From Myxococcales bacterium (GTDB lineage: Bacteria; Myxococcota; Myxococcia; Myxococcales; JAKAPL01): a stretch of DNA of 58,774 nt. Below are positions 1 through 7,171 of the stretch, in pieces. The notes under the pieces were generated by a model. It was given only the letters and a program-made list of their open reading frames with translations. It was not told where the DNA came from and did not search any database. Location of the stretch: the NCBI GenBank assembly GCA_021807105.1, contig JAKAPL010000019.1:1-58774 (forward strand). The letters are read 5' to 3'. Numbering within the stretch: position 1 is the stretch's first letter; each line of letters begins with the position of its first letter. Made by a program: the position numbers and the translations under genes.

Positions 1-180
1 GCACTCCGACCGGATGACGGGGAGGAGCAGCGCGACGAACATCGAGGCGAGCCGGCGGTCGTCCCGCAGGAACCCCTCGAACAGCCTCTCTTCCTCGATC
101 TCCTCCAACCGTGCGTCCCTCGAACGACGTCCGGCGTCGAGGCTATCGCACTACGGGAGGCCAGGCAAGCCTCCGTCTGG

Positions 181-1000
181 CAGGGCCGCGGTGAACAGCG
201 TCACGAGCGACGGCGACAGGCGCAAGGGCATGGAGCACGCCGGCCGGAAGGCGGTTCCATCGAGGAGGGCTCCGGCGTCATCCCCGATGGATCGGCTCTC
301 CTCCTCGATGGACATCGGGACCAGCCCCATGAGATCGGCGTCATCCTCGATGGAAGCCGTGATCAGCGGCTGGACGGCCGGGGTCATGCGCCTGCGACGC
401 CGGGGCACGAGCCTGAAGACGCCGTTCATCCGGGGATGAAACGAGGGTCCGGGCCGTTGATCGGCTTTCATCCCGCATGAGCGCACGATCGTCCCCCATG
501 AACGCGACTTCATGGCCCATGGATCGATGGATCATCGGGGGTGAAACGAGCTCATCGTCCATGAACCCCCTCCCATCCGGCATGAACGTCGGCACCTCCG
601 CCTCGACTCCCCGATCTCGCGTCATGAGCCCGGCTTCATCGCCCATGGAACCGCTTTCATGCCGGCGATCTCCGCCTTCATGAAGGAGGAGATCGCTCTT
701 CAGGACGATGGAATCGCTCTCATCCCGGAGGACTCCGTTGAGCAGCCCCATGACCCCGCTGATCAGCCCCATGACCCTGTTGATCAGCCCCATGACCTCG
801 GTGATCAGCCGGATGAGCGTGCTGCTCCGGCGCATGACGCCGCGTATCAGGCCCATGACCCTGGATCGCAGGCCGACGATCCGAACTCTCGGCCGCAGGA
901 CCACCTGTTCCAGGGGCAGGAGCCTGGATTCATCGCCGATGGCCCCGCCATTCAAGCGGAGGATCCCCCTGCACGGGGCCATGGGGCCGCGGAGGTCCCC
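181..1000. repeat. Degenerate 21-bp-period tandem array A
   Basis: An intergenic array of about 39 units spaced 21 bp apart. Each unit opens with a CATGAC-like hexamer (variants CATGAA, GATGGA, GAGGAC, CAGGAC). Thirteen consecutive units at 728, 749, 770, 791, 812, 833, 854, 875, 896, 917, 938, 959 and 980 keep exact phase. Further back, units at 181, 202, 223, 265, 286, 307, 328 and 349, and again 435, 456, 476, 498, 519, 540, 560, 581, 602, 623 and 644, stay in register apart from slips of 1-2 bp. The best-conserved part of the unit is CATGACC followed later by GATCAGCCC. Several frames are open, but 1-2 bp slips and stops break each heptapeptide frame, and I see no ribosome binding site. 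It is probably non-coding, or a decayed repeat gene. Bases 1-180 hold no gene I can support. Confidence 0.8.
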
Positions 1001-1051
1001 CACATCTTCGATTCACGGGCGCGGGGATCCGCTCTCATGCCGGAGCGATCG

Positions 1052-2341
1052 TCATCCCCGCGCCTCTCCAGCGTTCCCCAGCTTCACGTCGATGCGCCCG
1101 AGCCCCGCGAACAGCTCGGACAGCTCCTCTTCCAGGAAGACGAGCGCCCCGCGCACGGGGATCGCCAGCGCGTGCAGCGCGTTCAGGAGCGATGGATCGC
1201 TTCGAGGCCGGTGGGCGAGCACGAGGCGGCGCGCGCCGTCCGGATCGTCCCGGCCATCGTCGATGGAGAGGCCGTGGGAGGCGCCGTTCGGGTGGACGAA
1301 GTCGCAGAGGACGCCGTAGTACCAGCGGACGTCGCCCGGAGTGGCCTGCGGCAGCCCGTCGAGCAGCGCGCGGATGTGCGTGACCCCGGCGAGCGGGTCC
1401 ACGGCCCCAGGGCGGTCGTAGAAGGCCTCGAGGTCGCCCGCGATTCCCGCCTGCCAGTTGAAGCGGGTCGCGGCGGCGAAGCGCCAGAGCACGCGGTGCG
1501 CCCGTACGATCGCGGCGATCTGCCGGCTGCCGCGCCGTCCGAGGAGGGGAACGTGCTGTGGCGTCAGCTCCTCGTGCGTCCCGTGGACCACGGCAGCCCG
1601 TTCGACGAGCATGCGCGCGGCCCCGAAGGCCTGGAGGCAGCGCGCCTCCGCGAGGCCCGAGACGACGTCCTCCACGAGGTCCTGCGCCTTCCACGCGACC
1701 CCGTGGCACAGGAAGGCGAGGAAGCCGCGCACCACGTCCTTGACGGCGTTCTTGTGCGGGTAGCCGACGCGCAGCTCCCGGAGGATCGGGATGGCGTAGG
1801 CCAGCTCGATGACGTGGTCGAAGTCGCGGTAGGACGGCTCGGCGGCGAGGGTGAACTGCCGCCCCTCCCCCTCGTGATCCTCCAGGGCCTTCTTGAGCCA
1901 GGTCTGGATGAGCGTCCGGTCCAGCTCCTCGTGCCAGGCGACCCGCGGCTGGAGCCTGGGGAGCTTGCCGACGTCGAGATCCTGCCGCCAGCCGCGCGCG
2001 CCGTGGCGCATGCCCTCGATCCGCACGAGCCGGACGTCGGCCGCCGCGCGCGCCTCTTCCGCGGCGAGCGGCGCCACCGCGACGTACTCCGGCCGGTGGT
2101 CGATCTCGTCGCTCTTGCGCTCCTCGACGAGGTCCCGGGTCTGCTCCAGCACCGCCGCGAACGACGGGGGCGCGATGACGTACAGCTCTTCCGGCGTCAA
2201 GCTGGCCGAGCCGTCGTCCTCGATGATCGGCGGGTGCATCTTCCGCAGGCCCCGCCCGCGCGGAAAGCCGCGCCACGCGTCGACCCGCGCCCGCGGCTTC
2301 TCGACGAGCTGCTCTTGCAGAGGACCGCTGCGAACGGCCAT
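1052..2341 (-). CDS. Hypothetical protein, 429 residues, next to restriction-modification debris
   Basis: I do not recognise the family. The protein begins at an ATG, with a weak GGAG about 11 bases upstream. It has no signal peptide or clear membrane segment and mixes acidic and basic residues as expected of a cytoplasmic protein. A C-terminal stretch with WYYGVLCDFVHPN (about residues 340-352) has the look of helical proteins that carry a conserved R/D-x-x-H core, such as HEPN-like domains, but that is only an impression. It starts 24 bases after the stop of the broken methyltransferase/ImmA-like gene on the same strand, so the two were probably co-transcribed. The context suggests accessory or defence-related DNA. 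The gene itself looks intact and has normal codon use. Confidence 0.6.
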   Translation of the reverse strand: MAVRSGPLQEQLVEKPRARVDAWRGFPRGRGLRKMHPPIIEDDGSASLTPEELYVIAPPSFAAVLEQTRDLVEERKSDEIDHRPEYVAVAPLAAEEARAAADVRLVRIEGMRHGARGWRQDLDVGKLPRLQPRVAWHEELDRTLIQTWLKKALEDHEGEGRQFTLAAEPSYRDFDHVIELAYAIPILRELRVGYPHKNAVKDVVRGFLAFLCHGVAWKAQDLVEDVVSGLAEARCLQAFGAARMLVERAAVVHGTHEELTPQHVPLLGRRGSRQIAAIVRAHRVLWRFAAATRFNWQAGIAGDLEAFYDRPGAVDPLAGVTHIRALLDGLPQATPGDVRWYYGVLCDFVHPNGASHGLSIDDGRDDPDGARRLVLAHRPRSDPSLLNALHALAIPVRGALVFLEEELSELFAGLGRIDVKLGNAGEARG

Positions 2342-2365
2342 GGAAGGCTCCCGGGGCGGAGAACG

Positions 2366-3229
2366 CTAGGTGGCTGGGCCCAGGACGTTGTGGATCCGCC
2401 ACCGGGCGGAGGTCAGACTGATGCCGTAGTCCTCGGCCAGGCGTTCGGGGTCGTTGCCATAGCGGCGGACGGCCTCCGCCGGCGCCAGCAGCTCCGCCGC
2501 GAAGGCGTTGGCGCGCTGGGTCTCCTGCACGCGGGACTGATCGCCGATCGCCGCCCCCCAACACTTACCCTGCGCTTCGAAGAGGAGCCGGCCGAGCGGC
2601 TCGATGCGCGTCTCCCACAGATCGGCGACGGCGGGGCCGAATTGGAGCCGCCTGCGCACGGCGGCCGAGGCTTCGAGCTGCTGTTCCTTCTGCCAGCGCT
2701 CGGTGACCCAGGCGGCCCACCTCGCCCCGTCCTTGGTTCCGGCTGCAAGGGTCAGCACGGCCTCCACGAAGCGGCCGAGCGAAACCCGGAGGTCGTCGCG
2801 GTCGAGCCAGGACTCCACATAAGCCAGGATCTCGACGAGGGACGGCTCCTTCTTCGCCTCGACGTGGGCCTCCTCGTCCGGCTCGATCTCGACCACGTTG
2901 TCGGCGAGGAAGTCGCTGTTCACCATGAACGGCGGATCGATGTAGACGAGGTCGATCTTGCCGCGGCAGCGCCAGTCGTGCGTCTTGGGATCTCGCTCGT
3001 CGAGCAGCGTCTGGAGCGCGACCAGGTTGTCGTTCGTCCAGACACCCCGCGCCGGCCCTCCAAGTCCAGCTCACCCTTGCGCAGGGCCGCTCGCCCGGGG
3101 GCACACGATCTCGACCACCTGCGCCGGCACCACGGGCGCGACCTCATCGCGGTCCATCCCCCGCCAGGCGAGCCGCGGCTTCCTCGGCTCGACCGCGATT
3201 TCGATCTTCCCATCCGTCGCGCCAGCCAC
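2366..3229 (-). pseudogene. Broken site-specific DNA methyltransferase fused to an ImmA/IrrE-like tail
   Basis: The 5' part reads as the start of an adenine-specific DNA methyltransferase spread over three frames. From a GTG near 3229 (GAGGAGGAG just upstream) the first frame gives DGKIEIAVEPRKPRLAW. The second gives LRKGELDLEGRRG near 3050-3075. The third gives WTNDNLVALQTLLDE and then the catalytic motif IV, DLVYIDPPF, near 2930-2955. Two frameshifts therefore disrupt it. Soon after EPSLVEILAY the methyltransferase stops, and the same frame (2366-2926, 186 residues from an internal ATG) continues into another protein whose end, ANAFAAELLAP and then LAEDYGISLTSARWRI, matches the C-terminal part of ImmA/IrrE metallopeptidase-like proteins. 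The HExxH zinc motif is absent. The simplest reading is a deletion that joined two genes of a former mobile or defence region. Confidence 0.7.
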
Positions 3230-3303
3230 CGTCTCCTCCTCGTGCGCGGGGAGTATCGGCGAAGGCGCAGCGAAAGGGAAGGCGCGGCCCCGACGAGGAT
3301 TCC

Positions 3304-3449
3304 TGTCACGCTTTTCGATCTCCAGGCGACCTTGAGTAGTGAAGGCCGCAGCAAGAGAGCGCGGCGGCAATGGACGCGGGAATTGGCCTTCAGCCCGGAG
3401 ATCACCGGGACCTCGTCCGAGGCCAGAAGCGCAGAAAGGACAACCGAAT
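3304..3449 (+). promoter_or_regulatory. Conserved leader upstream of the Ala/Lys-rich protein
   Basis: This 5' region is strongly similar to the minus-strand region 58490-58636 in front of the paralogous gene. Shared blocks in order include TGTCACGC, CTCCAGGCGACCTTG, GAAGGCCGCAGCA, a GGAATnGGnCTTC block, a GACnTCGTCC block and the AGAAAGGA ribosome binding site. The leaders resemble each other more closely than the proteins do. That suggests a conserved promoter plus an untranslated regulatory leader, or a recently duplicated module. I do not recognise a known riboswitch class. Confidence 0.6.
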
Positions 3450-4094
3450 ATGGCCAACAGCAACGGCAGCACCGGTGGCGTGGGAATCAACTCGGCGGCG
3501 CAGAAGAAGTATGCGCCCAAGGGGCTCTACCTGGCCCTCACCCTCCTCGCGGAGGGAGTGAAGGACCAGATCCCGAGCACGACGAACCTCGTCATCGGCG
3601 GGCAGACCGTCAAGCAGGCCGCTCTCGTCAGCGAGCTGGAATCGGACATCGCCTTCTTCAAGGCGGTGATCGATCTTCACAACCAGCTCGCCTCGGCGGT
3701 GGCGGCGCGCAAGGCGGCGGTGCCGGCAGTCAAGCAGCGGTACGCTCAGATCGTGAAAGCGATCGAAGGACTGTTCGCGCCCGGGGACCCGGTTCTCGTG
3801 CAGTTCGGGATCCACCCCCGCAAGCCCGCCCGTCGCCTGACCGCCGAAGAGAAGGCGGTCCGCGCGGCGAAGGCGAAGCTGACGCGCGAAGCGCGCCACA
3901 CGCTGGGCTCGAAGCAGAAGCTCGAGATCCAGACCGTGGGCACGCCGACCGTGACCATCACGCCCGATGGGACGAACATCGTCCCGCAGGTCGTGGGGAC
4001 CGGAACCCCGGCTGGGAACTCTCAGCCGGCGGCGACGGGCAGCGGAACCGACGCCAACCAGGGCGGCGGCAGCAACAACCCGAGCGGGAAGTAG
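3450..4094 (+). CDS. Hypothetical Ala/Lys-rich protein, 214 residues, paralogue of 57932-58489
   Basis: The start is ATG 3450, preceded by AGAAAGGA at a good distance. An in-frame extension upstream to 3339 is rejected because it would translate the conserved leader. The N terminus is short and Asn/Ser/Gly-rich. Residues 25-100 are helical (ALVSELESDIAFFKAV), then comes GDPVLVQFGI followed by a basic Lys/Arg/Ala block ending ARHTLGSKQKLEI, and a low-complexity Gly/Asn/Ser tail ending NNPSGK. The paralogue keeps the order helical core, GSPILAAFGF, basic block, Gly/Ser tail with SGSGK. Function is unknown. The basic block could bind nucleic acid. It is a single-gene transcription unit with its own terminator. 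Confidence 0.7.
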   Translation: MANSNGSTGGVGINSAAQKKYAPKGLYLALTLLAEGVKDQIPSTTNLVIGGQTVKQAALVSELESDIAFFKAVIDLHNQLASAVAARKAAVPAVKQRYAQIVKAIEGLFAPGDPVLVQFGIHPRKPARRLTAEEKAVRAAKAKLTREARHTLGSKQKLEIQTVGTPTVTITPDGTNIVPQVVGTGTPAGNSQPAATGSGTDANQGGGSNNPSGK

Positions 4095-4138
4095 CCGCTC
4101 GTCGCATAGGGGCACCTGTCGCAGCGTGACGGGAGACC

Positions 4139-4186
4139 GGCCCCCGGGATTGCGGGATCAAACCCGCCTCCCGGGGGCCTTTTTTT
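4139..4186 (+). terminator. Intrinsic terminator after the Ala/Lys-rich gene
   Basis: A perfect 11-bp stem, GGCCCCCGGGA at 4139-4149 with TCCCGGGGGCC at 4169-4179, is followed by seven Ts (4180-4186). A second short stem, GCGGG/CCCGC, lies in the loop. It is 45 bases beyond the stop codon. Confidence 0.9.
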
Positions 4187-4187
4187 C

Positions 4188-4382
4188 GTTGAACCCGTCT
4201 TATTCACGCTCCGGCGTAGCGAGGCGTTTGAGACCGCAGCCGAGAAGGGCAAGCGAGAGCGACGACGGACGAGGCGGGCGTAAAGCACCTCCCCCCAAGT
4301 CGTTTGGAGGGTGGCAAGCCCCCTCTTCGGGAGGCGCGGGATCGGACGCCGCAGCAGCCGGACCGTGAGTAAGACGGGTTGA
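4188..4382. mobile_element. MITE-like element, copy 1, with terminal inverted repeats
   Basis: The element has about 25-bp terminal inverted repeats. The left end reads TTGAACCCGTCTTATTCACG and the right end CGTGAGTAAGACGGGTTGAA, both meeting inner CCGG. The interior carries GAGACCGCAGCCGAGAAGGG and a GGTGGCAAGCC block. It encodes no protein. A longer inverted copy lies at 43380-43633 and a partial one at 18698-18843. No target-site duplication is visible. It lies directly behind the terminator at 4139-4186. Confidence 0.75.
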
Positions 4383-4774
4383 ACTGAGCCGCTACGCGGC
4401 AGCTTGAGCCACCGGAACGCCGAGGCGGCTTCGCGAAGCGCCCTGTCGGCCGTCTCCGTTCCCGTTCCCCATCCCGTTCCCGAACCCCGACGTCCCGACT
4501 TCACTACAGCACAGCAAGACTACAGCGAACGCCGTGCCACGGCTCAGCTCAATCCGACATTGGCCGCGCCGGCCAACGTCCTGCCCGTCCCCTGCCTGTC
4601 ATCGGCGCGTCCAACGCCTGTGGGCTTCGATCGGCACGGGCTCCAGCACCACTGGGGCACCCGCCGGCGCGCCCTCCGGCATCCCGCAGCCGTAGGACGC
4701 AAGTTCGGGCGTGAGCGAGCGTACTCACGGGCGGCGACCACGGTCGTGACCGCGGACGGACCCCAGGGATCGGA
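4383..4774. other. Intergenic, no gene seen
   Basis: There is no supportable gene between the MITE-like element and the end of lpxK. A run of GTTCCC/CCGTTCCC-type repeats lies near 4455-4490. I see no terminator that clearly serves lpxK. Confidence 0.5.
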
Positions 4775-5851
4775 TCATCGATCTCCGCGGGACCTCTCGT
4801 TCGGAGCCCGTGCGGCGACTGAGCCGTCCGAGAGGAGCCCCGCGACGCGTTCCTCGCCGGCCTCGATCGAGAGCGAGACGCGCAGCGCGTAGACCGGCAG
4901 CGCGAGATCGTCCGGGACGCGCAGCCGCGCCGCGTCTTTCTCGGTGCAGACAAGGGCGGAGGCGCCGAGACCCGCCGCCCGCGCCGCCGCCGCCCGCAGC
5001 TCCGCCGCGGAGATCGGCCGGTGGTCCCCGAGGGGCCAGCGGGCGGCGAGCCGAAGGCCGGCAGCCTCCACCATGCCGAAGAACCGCCCGGGTCGCGCGA
5101 TCGCGCAAAAGGCGGCGACGGGGCCCGAGGGCGTCGGCGCCGGATCCGCGGCGAGGTCGCCAGCCGCGACGAGCCCCGCTGGCCGCAACCGCGAACGAAT
5201 CGCGATGGGCAGGCCCACGGCGCGGCGGCCGGGCTCCCCGTGCAGCCAGAGGACGTCCTCGGGCGAGAGTCGCGACGGGGGCTCGCGGAGGGGACCGAGC
5301 GGCAGAAGCCGGCCGTTGCCCAGGGGCGCCTCGGCCGGCAGAACGACGACGCTGCGATCCGGCGCGATCCGGCGCTGCTGGAAGCCGTCGTCGAGAAACA
5401 CGAGGCGGGCGCCGCAGGCTCGGGCCAGCTCGACGCCGGCGCGCCGCTCGCGCGAGACGATCACGAGCGTGCGAGGAGAGCGGCGGGCGTGCAGGACCGC
5501 CTCGTCCCCGAAGCGGTCCGGGTCTCCATCCGAGGCCACGCGGGTTGGCCCCGCCACGTCGCCGCCATACCCCCGAAGGACGACCGCCGCCGGGATCCCG
5601 AGCGCTGCGGCGCGCGCGGAGAGCTCGAGGACCACCGGCGTCTTCCCGCTTCCGCCGACGTGGAGGCTGCCGACCGAGACGACCCGGCATCCCGACGCCT
5701 TCCGCCGGGCAGGACGGCGCCTGGCGAAGACCCGGGTGACGAGCGAGGCCAAGAAAAGTGGGACCCAGAGGAGGAGATAGGCGAGCGGCGCGCGCCCTTC
5801 CCAGAGCGCTTCGGCGGCGCGCTCGATTCGGTCTCGCAGGCGCGGTCTCAC
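4775..5851 (-). CDS. lpxK: Tetraacyldisaccharide 4'-kinase
   Basis: LpxK phosphorylates the 4' position of the tetraacyl-disaccharide 1-phosphate precursor to give lipid IVA, at the inner face of the cytoplasmic membrane. The N terminus has a membrane-associating hydrophobic segment (LAYLLLWVPLFLASLV, about 23-38). A P-loop, GSLHVGGSGKTP, spans about 61-72. The family motif LDDGFQQRR follows near residue 150, and TEKDAARL near 310. Length (358 residues) is normal for the family. The start is GTG 5851, seven bases after the waaA stop, so the two genes are very likely co-translated. Confidence in function is high. Confidence 0.95.
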   Translation of the reverse strand: MRPRLRDRIERAAEALWEGRAPLAYLLLWVPLFLASLVTRVFARRRPARRKASGCRVVSVGSLHVGGSGKTPVVLELSARAAALGIPAAVVLRGYGGDVAGPTRVASDGDPDRFGDEAVLHARRSPRTLVIVSRERRAGVELARACGARLVFLDDGFQQRRIAPDRSVVVLPAEAPLGNGRLLPLGPLREPPSRLSPEDVLWLHGEPGRRAVGLPIAIRSRLRPAGLVAAGDLAADPAPTPSGPVAAFCAIARPGRFFGMVEAAGLRLAARWPLGDHRPISAAELRAAAARAAGLGASALVCTEKDAARLRVPDDLALPVYALRVSLSIEAGEERVAGLLSDGSVAARAPNERSRGDR

Positions 5852-5857
5852 GCCGGG

Positions 5858-7168
5858 TCACGCGGCCCGCTGCCCGGCGCCACGGCGCTCCTCGAGGAGA
5901 CGGACGAGATGGTCCACGTCTCTCTGGCCCGCGCCCCGCACGGTGGTGACCGCGGCCCGGGCCATCGCCCCCAGCTCGGCGATCCGATCGGGCCGCCCGA
6001 GCAGGTCGTGGAGAACGCGATAGAGGTGCTCGGGATCCTTCACCTGGATCCCCCCGCGGCCGACGAGCACCTGAACGCTGTCGTGGAAGTTGTCCATGTT
6101 GGGCCCGAAGAGGACCGGCTTGCCGGCGTCGGCGGGCTCCAGGATGTTCTGTCCCCCCCGCCGGGTGAAGGACCCGCCCACGAAGACCAACGTCGCCAGC
6201 CGATAGGCCTGTCCGAGCTCGCCCATCGTGTCGAGGATGACCACGTCCGCCGGCTGGCCGTCGGCCCCGGAGGAGCGCAGGGCCGTACGAAAGCCCCGGT
6301 CGCGCGCCGCGACGAGCAGCTTCTGGGTCCGTTCGAGGTAGCGCGGGGCGATGACCAACCGCAGCCGCGGGTAGTCCCCCCGCAAACGGCCGAGCACGTC
6401 GAGCAGGAGGGTCTCCTCCCCCTCGTGCGTCGAACCCGCGATCAGGAGCGGCGCCGACGGCTCTCCCCCGCCGAGCGCCCGCGCGAGTCCCGGCTCCTCC
6501 ACGATCCGCTCGTTGTGCAGGAGCGCGTCGAACTTGGTGTTTCCCGTCACCCAGACCCGATCGAGCGGCGCCCCCAGGGCGATGGCCCGTTCGGCCTCCA
6601 CGTCCTCGCGCATCAGCAGGAGATCGACGTCGTGCAGGGGGTTCCCGATCAGCGCGAACAGCCAGCGGTACTCGCGCAGGTGGCGCGCCGAGAAGCGGCC
6701 GTTGGTGAGGGCGATCCGCGCGCCGTGCCGGCGGGCCGCGTGGATGAGGCTGGGCCAGATCTCCGTGTACTCGAGCACGAGCAGATCCGGCCGCACGGCC
6801 TCCATCGCCCGCCGGGTGGCCCCCGGCAGATCGTACGGCAGGTACAGGACCGCGTCGACGCCGGCTAGCCGTTCGTGGGCCATCAGTCGGCCGGAGTTGG
6901 TGAGGGTCGAGACGATCAGCGTCGCGTCGGGCAGCCGGCGCCGCAGACCGTCGATGACCGGAAGGAGCGCGAGCAAGTCGCCCGCGGAAGCGCCGTGCAG
7001 CCAGATCCGCGGTCCGGCGCACGGGCCGGCGGACGCGCGCTGGCCGATCGGGCCACGGTAGAACCCGAGCCGCTCGCGCAGCCCGTGGCGGATCTTCGGG
7101 TGAAAGAGCCAGAGCGGCCAGATCAACGCGAAGAGGATCCAGGCTCCCACCTGGTAGACGAAGTGCAT
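5858..7168 (-). CDS. waaA: 3-deoxy-D-manno-octulosonic-acid (Kdo) transferase
   Basis: WaaA (KdtA) transfers Kdo from CMP-Kdo to lipid IVA at the inner membrane, acting just after LpxK. The N terminus has a single membrane anchor (about residues 4-22) and an IWLHGASAGD motif near 55-64. LTNSGR and YLPYDLPGA follow, and then the glycosyltransferase-fold signatures LEYTEIWPSLI, LTNGRFSARH and VTGNTKFDA. The usual WaaA motif here is HGxSxGE, whose Glu is the catalytic base. This protein has Asp (residue 64) instead. Length (436 residues) is normal. The start is ATG 7168, three bases after the GH38 stop, and lpxK follows. Confidence 0.93.
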   Translation of the reverse strand: MHFVYQVGAWILFALIWPLWLFHPKIRHGLRERLGFYRGPIGQRASAGPCAGPRIWLHGASAGDLLALLPVIDGLRRRLPDATLIVSTLTNSGRLMAHERLAGVDAVLYLPYDLPGATRRAMEAVRPDLLVLEYTEIWPSLIHAARRHGARIALTNGRFSARHLREYRWLFALIGNPLHDVDLLLMREDVEAERAIALGAPLDRVWVTGNTKFDALLHNERIVEEPGLARALGGGEPSAPLLIAGSTHEGEETLLLDVLGRLRGDYPRLRLVIAPRYLERTQKLLVAARDRGFRTALRSSGADGQPADVVILDTMGELGQAYRLATLVFVGGSFTRRGGQNILEPADAGKPVLFGPNMDNFHDSVQVLVGRGGIQVKDPEHLYRVLHDLLGRPDRIAELGAMARAAVTTVRGAGQRDVDHLVRLLEERRGAGQRAA

Positions 7169-7171
7169 GAA

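Noticed and set aside
181-1000. CRISPR array
   Set aside because: Units are contiguous at 21 bp with no unique spacers, no 24-40 bp repeat, and no cas gene nearby.
3339-3449. N-terminal extension of the Ala/Lys-rich protein
   Set aside because: It translates the conserved leader, and the frame in the paralogue leader gives a different peptide context; ribosome binding sites sit just before 3450 and 58489.
659-4129. A plus-strand open frame of 1156 codons
   Set aside because: It crosses array A and runs antisense over the unknown gene and the methyltransferase relic, then into another frame of the Ala/Lys-rich gene. Composition is Arg/Pro/Asp-rich as expected of antisense shadow frames in GC-rich DNA.
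4400-4560. tRNA or small RNA gene
   Set aside because: I could not form a cloverleaf or a strong terminator here; only short C-rich repeats are seen.
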